Positions 46,414 to 56,689 of a stretch of 64,000 bases of DNA are shown here, piece after piece. Every line of letters begins with the position of its first letter. Positions within the stretch are counted from its first letter, which is position 1. Both the position numbers and the translations under genes were made by a program. The stretch is from Roseiarcus sp963835955. GTDB lineage: Bacteria; Pseudomonadota; Alphaproteobacteria; Rhizobiales; Beijerinckiaceae. Where the stretch lies: assembly GCA_963835955.1 (NCBI GenBank), contig CAWIHZ010000005.1, forward strand, positions 558,001-622,000. Reading direction: 5' to 3'. The notes beneath the pieces were generated by a model. The model did no database searches. It saw only the letters and a program-made list of their open reading frames with translations, and was not told where the DNA came from.

Positions 46414-47179
46414 CGGCGCCGGCCTTGCGACGCGGCGACTTCTTTTTCGCCCCGCGTTTGCTCGCCGCCCGCTCGCCCTTGGCGGGCGTCTTGGCCTTTG
46501 TCTTGGCGATCGGCGCCATCCGCGCCTCGATGTCGGCGCCATTGGCTTTCAACCGCTCCGCGATCCGTCCGACTTCCTCGTCCGAAAGGACGGCCGGCCG
46601 GCCAAAGGAAAGGGCGATCGCATAGAGCCTGGCGAGATTCTCCAGTTCGCTCGCTCGCGCGAGCGCCGCCGCCAGCGAGCCGCCGGTGGTGAGCGCGCCG
46701 TAATTTCCCAACAGCACCGCATGACCTTGTCCCAGCCCTTCGAGCGCCAGGACGGCGAGCTCCTTGGTGCCGAACGGCGCGTAGTTGGCGCAGCGGATGA
46801 CCGGACTTCCGAACAGAGCGATGGTCGAATGCACGGCCGGGATGGATTTGTGCGCCATCGCCAGCGCCGTCGCGTAGGGCGATTGAAAGCGCACGACGGC
46901 GCCGACGTCCGGGCGGGCGCGCGCTATGTCGAGGTGGATGCGCCATTCGCTCGACGGCTTCATCGGCCCCTTCCAGGCGCCGTATTCGCCGCCGAGCGGC
47001 ATCAGCGCGATCATCGCAGGGCGCAGGAATGAATATTGCGCGCGGTTCGGCGTGATGAGGATGGATTCGGCGGAACGCGCCGAGATGTCGATGACGAGAT
47101 CGCCGCCGAGCCCGGCCTCGACCATTCGCGCCCCATAGGCGATGATCAACTCGCGCAGCGCCTTTTCCGTCATGGCCAT
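46394..47179 (-). CDS. Class II aldolase/adducin-like protein without the zinc-binding histidines
   Basis: The 261-residue product has the class II aldolase fold: L-G-G-D-L-V-I-D-I-S-A-R near residue 24, S-S-E-W-R-I-H keeping the catalytic-type glutamate E78, and L-L-G-N-Y-G-A-L-T-T-G. Functional enzymes bind zinc through an H-T-H pair and an N-H-G histidine. Here the first site reads V-V-R-F-Q-S (97-99) and the second N-Y-G (Y160), so all three ligands are replaced. The C-terminal tail (226-252) is lysine-rich. It may be a non-catalytic relative, as in adducin. The start could be 47179 or 47173. Confidence 0.85.
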   Translation of the reverse strand: MAMTEKALRELIIAYGARMVEAGLGGDLVIDISARSAESILITPNRAQYSFLRPAMIALMPLGGEYGAWKGPMKPSSEWRIHLDIARARPDVGAVVRFQSPYATALAMAHKSIPAVHSTIALFGSPVIRCANYAPFGTKELAVLALEGLGQGHAVLLGNYGALTTGGSLAAALARASELENLARLYAIALSFGRPAVLSDEEVGRIAERLKANGADIEARMAPIAKTKAKTPAKGERAASKRGAKKKSPRRKAGAVNAPGR

Positions 47180-47424
47180 ACCCGCCCCGCGCCTGTTTCG
47201 TTTCCCGCCCGGCATAGGCGCGGTCACAAGGAATCGCCAACGAAACAATATCGGAACTATGTGGCGCCGGTCGTGCGCAAAGTCCAACGCCGGTTGCGGC
47301 GGCTGGCGGCGCTTTCGCCGGTCCGGCGAATCGCGTCGGCGCGCGCGGTCGGGTAAGAATGGGGAACGCCGTCGGGTCGTCAGGGCATTGACGAGGCGAC
47401 GTCGGTTTCAAGTCGAGGTTTCAG

Positions 47425-48954
47425 GTGCCGCGATCCGCTTCCGCAAATTTTTACGAACTCATCGCAAAGCGCGCGGGGAGTCCCGCCAAGCTCGCGTTGG
47501 AGACCTCCGACGCCACCGCCTTGACTTACGGCGCGCTGATCGAGCGATCGGGACGCGCGGCCAATGCGCTTCGATCGCTCGGGGTCAAGCCCGGCGACCG
47601 GGTCGCCGCGCAAGTCGACAAGTCGACCGACATGATTGTCGTCGCGCTCGCGTGTTTTCGCGCCGGGGCGGCGCTGCTGCCATTGAACACCGCCTACACG
47701 CTCGCCGAGCTCGAATATTTCCTCGGCGACGCCGAGCCCGCGCTGACGTTGTGCCGGCCCGACGCGCTCGCGGCGGCTCGGGCGCTCGGCGGCAAACTGG
47801 GCCTCGCCGCGGTCGAGAGCCTCGGCGCGGCGCAAGACGGAACCTTCGCTGAGCGCATCGCCGACTCGCCAACCGATTTCGAGACGGTGGCGCGGGCGAG
47901 CGACGACTTGGCGGCGATCCTCTACACCTCCGGCACCACCGGGCGCTCGAAAGGCGCGATGCTGACGCACGAGAATCTCGCGTCGAACGCGCTCGCTCTC
48001 ATCGACTGCTGGCGTTTCACCGCGGAGGACCGGCTCATTCACGCGCTGCCGGTCTTCCACACCCATGGGCTTTTCGTCGCTGTCAATGTCGCGCTTCTGT
48101 CCGGCGCGACGATGATCTTCCACAGCCGCTTCGACCCGGACGCCGTGATCGCGGCCATGCCGCGGGCGACTTCGCTGATGGGCGTGCCGACCTTCTACAC
48201 CCGGCTCCTCGACCATCCGGGTCTGACGCACGGGACGTGCGCAAATATGCGCCTGTTCGTTTCCGGCTCGGCGCCGCTGCTGGCGGAAACGCACGGCGCC
48301 TGGCGCGAGCGGACCGGCTTCGAAATCCTCGAACGTTACGGCATGACCGAGACCAATATGATCACGTCGAACCCCTACGAGGGAGAGCGCAGGCCAGGGA
48401 CGGTGGGCTTTCCCCTGCCGGGGGTCAGCGTGCGCATTGCAGAGCCGGACAGCGGCGCGCCGGTGGCGCAGGGCGAGGTCGGCGTCATCGAGGTCAAGGG
48501 CCCGAACGTCTTTCGCGGCTACTGGCGGATGCCGGAGAAGACGGCGCAGGAGTTCCGGCCCGACGGCTTTTTCATTACCGGCGATTTGGGCCGCGTCGAC
48601 CCGGACGGCTACATTCACATTGTCGGCCGCGCCAAGGATCTGGTGATCTCCGGCGGATTCAACGTCTATCCGAAAGAGGTCGAGAGCGAGATCGACGCGA
48701 TCGAGGGCGTGCTCGAAAGCGCGGTGTTCGGCGTCCCGCACGCCGACTTCGGCGAAGGAGTGACGGCGGTCGTCGTTCCGCGCCCCGGCGCTGAATTGAG
48801 CGAATCCGCGGTCCTTGCCGCGTTGGGCGGCCGGCTGGCGAAATTCAAGGCGCCCAAGCGCGTGTTCGTCGTCGGTTCCCTTCCGCGCAACGCGATGGGC
48901 AAAGTGGAGAAGGCCGCGTTGCGCCAGACCTACAAGGACATCTACAGTGTGTAA
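47425..48954 (+). CDS. matB: Malonyl-CoA synthetase-like acyl-CoA ligase
   Basis: MatB-type enzymes make malonyl-CoA from malonate, ATP and CoA. The 509-residue ANL-superfamily product has the P-loop-like Y-T-S-G-T-T-G-R-S-K-G-A near residue 172, H-T-H-G-L-F-V-A near 211, the adenylation motif Y-G-M-T-E-T-N-M, T-G-D-L-G-R-V-D, and the hinge G-R-A-K-D-L-V-I-S-G-G-F-N-V-Y-P-K-E-V-E, ending with P-R-N-A-M-G-K-V containing the catalytic lysine. Similarity in the R-M-F/E-R-Y-G-M-T-E-T-N-M region favours malonate; other short diacids are possible. The start is GTG 47425. Confidence 0.85.
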   Translation: MPRSASANFYELIAKRAGSPAKLALETSDATALTYGALIERSGRAANALRSLGVKPGDRVAAQVDKSTDMIVVALACFRAGAALLPLNTAYTLAELEYFLGDAEPALTLCRPDALAAARALGGKLGLAAVESLGAAQDGTFAERIADSPTDFETVARASDDLAAILYTSGTTGRSKGAMLTHENLASNALALIDCWRFTAEDRLIHALPVFHTHGLFVAVNVALLSGATMIFHSRFDPDAVIAAMPRATSLMGVPTFYTRLLDHPGLTHGTCANMRLFVSGSAPLLAETHGAWRERTGFEILERYGMTETNMITSNPYEGERRPGTVGFPLPGVSVRIAEPDSGAPVAQGEVGVIEVKGPNVFRGYWRMPEKTAQEFRPDGFFITGDLGRVDPDGYIHIVGRAKDLVISGGFNVYPKEVESEIDAIEGVLESAVFGVPHADFGEGVTAVVVPRPGAELSESAVLAALGGRLAKFKAPKRVFVVGSLPRNAMGKVEKAALRQTYKDIYSV

Positions 48955-49008
48955 GCGCTTTCATTGGGCGGCGCCAAGCATTCGGCGCCAGGCGATTCGA
49001 GGCTTTCG

Positions 49009-49944
49009 ATGAGCGACGCCGAGCGTCGCGCCTTCGGTCACGACCATGGGCACGACGGCCATGGCCATCGGCCGGCGAGTTTCGGCAAGGCTTTCGCGAT
49101 CGGGGTCGCCCTCAACCTTGGCTTCGTGGTGGTCGAGGTCGTCTATGGCATCCTCAGCAACTCCGTCGCCCTGTTGTCCGACGCGGGCCATAACCTGGGC
49201 GACGTGCTCGCTCTCGCGGCCGCGTGGGTAGCGAGCGCATTGGCGATGCGCGCGCCGACGGCGCGATTCACCTACGGACTGCGAGGCTCCTCGATTCTCG
49301 CCGCGCTGTTCAACGCCATGCTCCTGCTGGTGACCGTCGGGGCGATTTCATGGGAGGCGGTTCGGCGGCTGGCTGCGCCGGCGCCGGTGGCGGGAAAAGT
49401 CGTGATGATCGTCGCCGCGATCGGCATCGTCGTCAACGGAGTCACCGCTTGGCTGTTCGCCTCGGGCAGGCGCGACATCAACCTGCGCGGCGCGTTCGTG
49501 CACATGGCCTCGGACGCCCTCGTTTCGGCCGGGGTCGTCGTGGTCGGGTTCGCCATTCTGCTGACCGGGTGGTTTTGGCTCGATCCGCTCGTCAGTCTCG
49601 CGGTCAACGCCGTGATCGTTTGGGCGACATGGGGCCTTCTGCGCGATTCGCTGGGCATGTCGATGGCGGCCGCGCCGCCGCACATTGATCCCGGCGAGGT
49701 GCGAACGTTCCTTGCCGCCCGTCCGGGCGTGGAAGGCGTTCACGATTTGCACATCTGGCCTATCAGCACCACGGAAGTGGCCCTCACCTGTCATCTGGTG
49801 ATGCCGGGCGGCCATCCTGGCGACGAATTCCTGCACCGCCTGTCAAAAGAGCTGGCGAAGCGGTTCCAGATCAGTCATCCGACCGCGCAAATTGAAACCG
49901 ATCCCGACATGGCCTGCGCGCTGGCCCCCGACGACGTCGTGTGA
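49009..49944 (+). CDS. Cation diffusion facilitator family metal exporter
   Basis: CDF proteins export divalent metals in exchange for protons. The 311-residue product has a histidine-rich cytoplasmic N-terminus (F-G-H-D-H-G-H-D-G-H-G-H), six hydrophobic segments, and the two transport-site motifs L-L-S-D-A-G-H-N-L-G-D (H-x-x-x-D) and F-V-H-M-A-S-D-A-L (H-x-x-x-D), which fit a zinc-type exporter. The soluble C-terminal domain contains V-H-D-L-H-I-W-P-I. ATG 49009 is chosen; an upstream start at 48964 adds residues unlike the family. It converges on the giant coiled-coil gene. Confidence 0.93.
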   Translation: MSDAERRAFGHDHGHDGHGHRPASFGKAFAIGVALNLGFVVVEVVYGILSNSVALLSDAGHNLGDVLALAAAWVASALAMRAPTARFTYGLRGSSILAALFNAMLLLVTVGAISWEAVRRLAAPAPVAGKVVMIVAAIGIVVNGVTAWLFASGRRDINLRGAFVHMASDALVSAGVVVVGFAILLTGWFWLDPLVSLAVNAVIVWATWGLLRDSLGMSMAAAPPHIDPGEVRTFLAARPGVEGVHDLHIWPISTTEVALTCHLVMPGGHPGDEFLHRLSKELAKRFQISHPTAQIETDPDMACALAPDDVV

Positions 49945-49960
49945 CCAGCGCGCCTTTCGC

Positions 49961-52900
49961 TTAGCCGAGCCGGCCCGACGCGTGGGCGAGGATCGTGTAG
50001 ACCTTGCCGGTGTTGGACAGCAGGTATGCGCGCCACTGGGAACCGTCGCGGTCGTTCTGGCTGACCTTCGCCAGCAGGCGCTCGAACTCCTGGGTGTAGC
50101 GCGTCGCGGTGTCGCGGAATTGAGGGTCGGCGCGATAACGGCGGCGGATTTCGTCGAAGGCCTGCTGCCCGGGCTCGGTGTAGAGGCGGCGCGAAACGGC
50201 GGCTGGGTCGCCCCGCCGCCAGCGATCCCACATTTCGACCGCCGCGACGCTGTCGATCAGGCCGCCGATGCCTTGGGTCAACGCCTCCAACGTCTCGATT
50301 CCGCGCGGCGCGGGGGCGTCAGGCTCCTCCCGCGACGCCGCCGCCAGCAGGTTGGAAAGCCAGCCGGCCTGGGCGCGGTCGGCGACATCCGCGGGGACAG
50401 CGGTCGGCGCGGCCGGGCGATCGGTTCCGAGTCCGAACGGCGGCGCCGGCCACGCGCGATCCGATGCGTCATCGAGCGGGGGAGCGGGTTGCAGGGCGGC
50501 AATCTGCGCCGTGGGCGGGATTTCGATCGCCGTGTTCACAATCGCCTCGACGGACGGCGCCAGATCCTCTCGATGCGGCGCCGGCGCCTCGACTTCGCGG
50601 ACAGGCTCAGCTGGGCGCGGCGGCGGCGGCGGTTCGCGCCGCGCCCTCGCCGGCGCGGAAACCGCGGCCGACGCCCCGACCGCGATCGGCTCGGCGACGT
50701 CGAAGGCGGCGCCGGAATCGGACACCAGCGCCGCGAGCTCCTTCAGCGCGCGAATCTGATCGGAGACGACGCGGCGCATCGCTTCCGCGGTTTCGCTCGT
50801 CTCTTGCGGCAGATCGAGCACGCCACGCCGCAGCTCTTGCCGCGTCTGGTCGAGCTCGCGCTGAACCTGGCTCGCCATTTCCTTCACTTCGGCGACCGAC
50901 TGCCGGAACCGTTCGGCGGCATGGTCGAGCGCGCCGGAAATCTGCGCGTTGGTTTGCTCGATGGTCGCCTGCAATGTCTCGGCGGTGCGTTCGCGCTCCT
51001 TGGCCGCGGTGTCGCGGATGGTCTCGAATTGGCCGGCGACGGCGACCGACGCGCCTTTGGTCGCCGAAGTGAGCGCGGACGCGATTTCCTGCGCGCGCGC
51101 CTGCGCTTTGCCAAAACTGTCCTCGACGCTGGCGGCGAAGCGCTCCAGCATCGAGGCGAAAGCCTCTCCTCGGCCGGACAGATCGCCGACCAGCGCCTGA
51201 AGGCTGCTCTGCCGGTGCTCGAGCGCGCCGTCGAGCGACTGCTGCTGGGCGGCGAGATCGCGGGCCACGACGCCGAGCGAGTCGGCGTGCTGGGAGAGCC
51301 GTGTCGCCAGCGCTCCGGCTTCGGTCTGGGTCGTTGATGCGATGCGTCCCAGCGTCGCCACCTGAGAAGCGATGCCGCCCAGGGCGCGCTGAAATTCGTC
51401 GACCCGCGCGGCGAGGCCGCCCTGGACGGCGGCGAGCCGGTTGCTGGCCGAGTCCACGGCATGGTCGATCGCGGCGCCGGTCTTGCCGAGATTGTCGATC
51501 ACCAGGACCAGTTCGCCGCGCAGCCGTTCGCTCGAGCCGGCGAGAGCGCCGACCGAATTCTCAGTGCTGCGGCTCATGGAGTCGCGCAGCGACGCGCTGG
51601 ACAGTTCGACCTGCTCGGTAAGGCGCTTCAGCAGCGCGCCGATCGCCTCGCCAGACCGGTTGACCGCATCGTCGGCCGCGCCGCGCAGGGCCTCGCTCGA
51701 ACTCGACGACTTCCGAGCGCAATTGACCGGCGAGCGAGCTCAGGACCCGCACCGGGTCCGCCGCGCTGCCGTTGACCGCGGAAATCAGCTCGTCGGTGCG
51801 ACGGGTCAGGACCTCGGCGAGGCCGGCCATCTGCTGGTCGAGCGTTTGCATCGCGCGCGCGCCGACTCCGGCGATCTCCTTGGAAATATGCTCGCTGCGC
51901 TCGCCGAGCGCAGTCACCAGAACGGCGCCCCCGCCGTCGATGACCTGGCGCAGATCGTTGACCTTGGCGGCGATCTCGGACGCGATGCTGGCGCCGCGCG
52001 CCGCCCAGCTCGAATCGGCCTCCGCCGCGGTTTTCGCCAGCGCCTCGGTGACCGCCTCGATACGGGCCTGCAGGCGGGCGTCGATAATCCCGGCATTGCG
52101 GTTGGCGGCGTCCGCGAGATCCGACAGGCGCGCGTCAATGATGCGCCCGCTCTGATCGGCCGCGTTGGCGAGAGCGGACAGGCGAGTCTCGAAGTCCTGC
52201 GCGTTTTGTTTTGCCCCGTCGGCAAGCACGGCCAGGTGGCGATCGAAGACGGCGCCGATGGCGGCGTTGTGGGTGTCGATCATGGCCGCGACCTTCTGCG
52301 CATGATCGCCGACCGTGTCCGCGAGGTCGGTTCGACTGGCGTCGAACCGCTGGCTCAGATCCTGCATCGGCGCGACCACATGATCCTTGAACCGTTCGAC
52401 GCTTTCGCCAAGCGACCGGGAAACGTCGTCGGCGCGTCCCGCCAGCGTCGCGTTGATGTCCTCGGCGAGCGCGGAGAGCGTCTGCGTCAATTCGCCGGCG
52501 CGCTTCTGCAACGTTTCGCCGATTTCGGCCGACTTGGCGTCCATGCCTTGCACGATTTCACGACCGCCTTCCCCCAGCGATCGCGCGGCGTCGAGCGTGT
52601 TGCGGGCGAGCGTCTCCGACAGCGCGCGGCCCCGCTGGACCAGCGCCTCCTCGATCCGCGCAAGCAACGCCTCGAGCGTCGTCGAGACCTGGCTCAGCTT
52701 CTCGGCGGCGCGCTCGTCGACCGCTTGCAGGCTGCGGTCGAACAGCGCCGCCGCCTCTTCGTTTCTACGGCCGAGCCTTTCATCGACAGCCCCGCCGCCG
52801 CGGACGAGAGTCTCTTCGATCGCGGTGAGCTTGGCGGCGAGATCGGCGCCGAGCGCCTCGGATCGTTCGCCGATTTGTCTGACGATGTCTTTGCCCCGTC

Positions 52901-55900
52901 CGTCGATCGCGACCTCGAAGCGTGCAAGTCCTTCGCCGAGCGTGGTCTCGATTTGACGGGAATGGGAAGCGACCGCTTGATCGACCGCGTCGTGGTGGGC
53001 CGAGGCGACGGCCTCGAACTGACCCAGACGCTGCGCCGATCTCGCCGAAAGCTGCTCGACATTGGCGGCAAAGCGCCGGTCGAAGTCGTCCCGGCGGGCC
53101 TGCATCATCACGTCGACCGCGTCGACCTGGCTGGCGATGCGCGCGTTGAGCTGGTCGGAATGAGCCGCGATTCGCTCGACGACGCTGTGCCCGTTCTCGC
53201 CCACCAGATTGTCGATCGCTTCGAGGTATTCGTTCATGCGGCCGGTCTGTTGCGAAAGGGATTCCACCAGGCCGGCGCCTCGTTCGCCGATGATGGCGTC
53301 GAACTTGGCCACCTGAACGCTCAGCGCGTCATGCAGGTTGGCCGCGCCAATCGTAACGGTCGCTGCGGCGTCGCCGGCGAGCGCGGCGAAGCGCTCGTTG
53401 ATTCGCGTCGAGTCCGCATTGAATTTCGCCACGGATTCCGCGGTCGAAGCTTCGATCTGGGCTTGCGTGGCCGCGCCCTGGTAGGTGATCGCCCCGACAA
53501 GGCGGTTCGTCGATTCGTCGAACAAGGTCTCGACGGCGGCGTTCTGACGGTTGATCGTCTGGCGCAGTTGGGTGTCGCGGTTTTCGAATTGCTCGGCCCA
53601 GCGGGCAGCCGCGGCGTCGAGGATCGCGATTGCGTCTTCCGCGCGGTCTCTGAGTAGGGTCGTGATGCGTTCGCTCGAGCCGTCGAGCCGGTCTTCGAGC
53701 GCCTGGCCTCTGACGACGACGGTCTCGTGCAGGCGATCCGAAGCGCCGCCGAGACGCGCGACGAGGTCGTCGCCGCGAACGAGAATGGTCTCGGAGAGGC
53801 GGGCGCTGCTGGCGTCGAGGCGCTCGATCAGCGATTCGGAGCGGGCGCCGAAAATGCGCGACAGAGCCTCACTGCTCTCGCCGAGACGGTCGGCGACGGA
53901 TTCTCCTTGCGCCCGGATGGCGTCGACGGTTTGCGCGCCGGTCGAATTGATCCGGCCGACCACGTCGTCAGCCTGGGCGTCCAAAGCGCCGGTCATCGCC
54001 AGCGAGGCCTCGGCGAGGCGGGCGGCGACCGAATCGCCGTGAGATTGAACGGTGTAGGCGGCTTCCGCCAGGCGGGCGGCGAGAGTGTCGCCATGCATGC
54101 GAAGCGCCAGCGCCGCTTCGGCGCTGCTGGTGTCGATGCGCCCGGCGGCGGCGTCGACGTGGGCGCCGACGGCGGCGCTGGCGGATTGCGCGGATTCGGC
54201 CAGGCGGGAGGCGACGGCGTCGCCATGCGCGCGGATCGCATCGACGACGCGTTCGTTGGTCGCATCGATGCGTCCGACGATGGCGCCGCCGTGGTGGTCG
54301 AGAGCGCTCGTGGCTGATTCGGCGGCCTCGCCCAGGCGGGAGGCGACGGCGTCGCCGTGCGCGCCAATCATATGCACGGCGCGGTCGCTGCTGGCGCTGA
54401 TGCGAGCCACGACATCGTCGGAATGCGCTCCCATCGCGGCGCCGGCGGAGACGGCGGCCTCGGCCAGACGGTTCGCGACCGAGTCGCCGTGCGCGCGGAT
54501 CGCGTGGAGGACCTGGTCGCTGCTCGCGTTGATGCGGCCGACGACTTCGTCGCCATGAGCGCCGAACCCGCCGGACACGGCGAGCGAAGCCTCGACAAGT
54601 TGCGCGGCGATGCTGTCTCCATGGTCCTTGATCGCCTCGACGGCGAGGGCGCTGCTGGTCGCGATCCGGCCGACGATGTCGTCGGCATGGGCGTCGACCG
54701 AGTCCGTCATGGCGAGCGACGCGTCGGCGAGTTGGGTCGCGACAATGTCGCCATGCTCCCTGATAGCCCCGATCGCCTGGTCGCTGCTTGCGACGATGCG
54801 GCCGACGATGTCGTCGGCATGGGCGCCGACGGCGCCGGTCATCGCGATCGAAGCGTCGGCCAGCTGGGCCGCGACGCTGTCCCCATGCCCCCTGATCGCG
54901 TCGACGGCCTGGGCGCCGCTGGCGGAGATGCGGCCGACAATGCTGTCGGCATGGCCGCCGACGGCTTCCGATATGGTCTGCGACGCCTGGGCGAGACGGT
55001 CGGCGACCGCGTCGCCATGCCCCGTGATCGCGTCGACGGCCCGCGCGCTGCTCGCATTGATTTCGGCCTACGACATCATCGGCGTGCGCGCCGACCGCGC
55101 CGCGCGCCAGGTCGGCCGCTTCGGCGAGCCGCGCCGCGACGCGGTCGCCGTGCGCGCCGATCGAATCGACGATTGAATTTTGCGAAATATTGATGCGCTC
55201 GATCAGTTCGTCGCTGCGCCCCTCCATGCTGGAAAGCAGGACTTCTCCGGCCGTCTTGACGCGGCCATCGATGTCGCCGACCCGCGCCAGGATGTCGTCG
55301 GCGGCTTTTCGGCTGGTGTCGGCGAGGCGAGCGGCGAGGCCGTCGCTGATTCCGGCGATCGACACGGTCACCTGCGCACCCCCGGCGACGATGCGCTCGA
55401 GCGTCGCGGCGCCGGTGCTGTCGATGGCGTTGGCGATCTCCTCCGACGATGCGCCGAGCGAGGCGACGAGACGCTGGCCGGCTTCGTTGAGGCGATCGCT
55501 GAGGCGGGCGCCGGCCGAATTGAGGTCTTCGGAAATGCCGTCGTGCGCGTTGGCGATCGCGTCGCGCATCCGCGCCCCGCTGACCACGATCGCCTCCCGC
55601 TGATCCGCCATCTCGGCGATCAGCAGACGGATCTTGCGCTCATTGTCGGAATAGGAGCGCTCGAGGGTCGAGACCTCGGACCGCACGCGCGTCTCGAGCT
55701 CGGCCGCCCGCGCGAGGGCCCGTTCGACGCCGTCGCCCATGAAGGTGAGCTCGCGGCGGATCGCCTGCGACAGGCTCATCATATGCTCGCCGGCCATCGT
55801 CTCCGGCTCGGCCAGACGAACCGCCACCTCGGAAATCGCGCGCGCCGACTGACGCAGTTCGCGCAATCGGCGCGAGAGCGCGGCAAAGCCGAACATGAAG

Positions 55901-56409
55901 AAAATCGGCCCCAGCGCCGCCAGCGCCAGCAACGGCGCCTCGGGCCGCAGCAGGCTCTGCCTGAGCGGCGCGGCGGACAGGGACGGCCACAGATTTTCAT
56001 AGCCGTAGACCGCGCAGATCGCCGCCCAGACGATTGAGCCGATCAGGGCGAGAACGAATGGCGTACGGCTCGCCGGCCGGACGTTCATGGCCTGCAAAAC
56101 GGCCCCGACCGTCTCGCGGTCGTCATTCGCCGGCGCCGTCGTGGGGATCGCGGGCCTCGCCTCGGCCTCCGGCGACGCAGCTGTCGCCGAGGGTTGGCTC
56201 GGGCGCAGCAGCGGCGCGGCTTCGGCTGGCGCGCTCGGCTTGAGGATAGGCGACCCGGCCGCCGGCTTCGCCGGCGCGCTCGTTGCGGGCCGCGAAGGAC
56301 CTTGGCCCTGGGACAGCGCCTCGGTTTCGTCGTCGGTCAGGTTCAACGCGCTTTCGATCGCCGACATCGCGGCGGAAACCGGATCCGGCGTCGAATTCTG
56401 CTTTGCCAT
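49961..56409 (-). pseudogene. Giant membrane-anchored coiled-coil protein with 44-residue repeats, two frameshifts
   Basis: One continuous protein of about 2,150 residues is spread over three frames: 56409 to about 55063, about 55062 to about 51705, then to 49961. It opens with an acidic/proline-rich cytoplasmic region (1-110), two membrane segments (about 117-136 and 158-178), then long helical sequence in 11-residue periodicity, nine 44-residue repeats, more apolipoprotein-like helix, an Ala/Pro linker and a folded C-terminal domain with W-D-R-W-R-R-G-D-P-A-A-V and T-E-P-G-Q-Q-A-F-D-E-I-R. Break 1 is an extra base in a TTT run (55061-55063); break 2 lies near 51700-51712. Coding quality is otherwise uniform, so sequencing error or recent mutation are both possible. 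Function unknown; a cell-envelope or polar scaffold is a guess. Confidence 0.8.
53856..55101 (-). repeat. 132-bp (44-residue) tandem repeat array inside the giant gene
   Basis: Nine units plus one half unit follow each other without gaps. The pattern is G-A-V-G-A-H-A-D-D-I-V-G-R-I, then A-S-S-x-Q-A-V-x-A-I, then H-G-D-S-V-A-A-R-L-A-E-A. Each unit is four 11-residue turns, the periodicity of apolipoprotein-like helices. A half unit (Q-S-H-G-D-S-V-A-A-R-L-A-E-A) follows unit eight, indicating unequal exchange. The first frameshift of the gene falls inside the first unit. Confidence 0.85.
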
Positions 56410-56689
56410 TTGTCCGCCTCATTTTTTGGCGTCGATCGCACCCGGATCGACTGACGCGCCAGCGTTTTCCCCGGCGTGGCCTCGGCCGGCGGAAACGTCA
56501 CAATTAACCACGTCGCAGTTTACCGCCGCCGCCTCGATATGAAAACCATGTCGAACGCGCAAACTTCAAACGTCGTTAACGCTTATTTTACCATGTTTTT
56601 TCAAACTGTTCAGCCGACTGACGGCGGCAACCGCCCGGCGCCGCATTCGTGTCATGGTCCTTTACTGGCGGGCGAATGGCGGGGGCGGC
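56410..56689. promoter_or_regulatory. Divergent promoter region with a CtrA-like box
   Basis: This 280-bp gap between the giant coiled-coil gene (leftward) and the Hpt gene (rightward) is locally AT-rich. TTAA-N7-TTTA at 56576-56590 differs by one base from the alphaproteobacterial CtrA consensus TTAA-N7-TTAA. A second partial pair (TTAA at 56503-56506) has wrong spacing. CtrA control is only suggested. Confidence 0.35.

Noticed and set aside
51441..53657. A 738-codon open frame on the plus strand opposite the giant coiled-coil gene
   Set aside because: It is the antisense of a strongly biased, repetitive coding sequence. Its translation is rich in Arg, Gly and Asp with no family motif, and the minus strand carries clear repeats, membrane segments and a folded domain.
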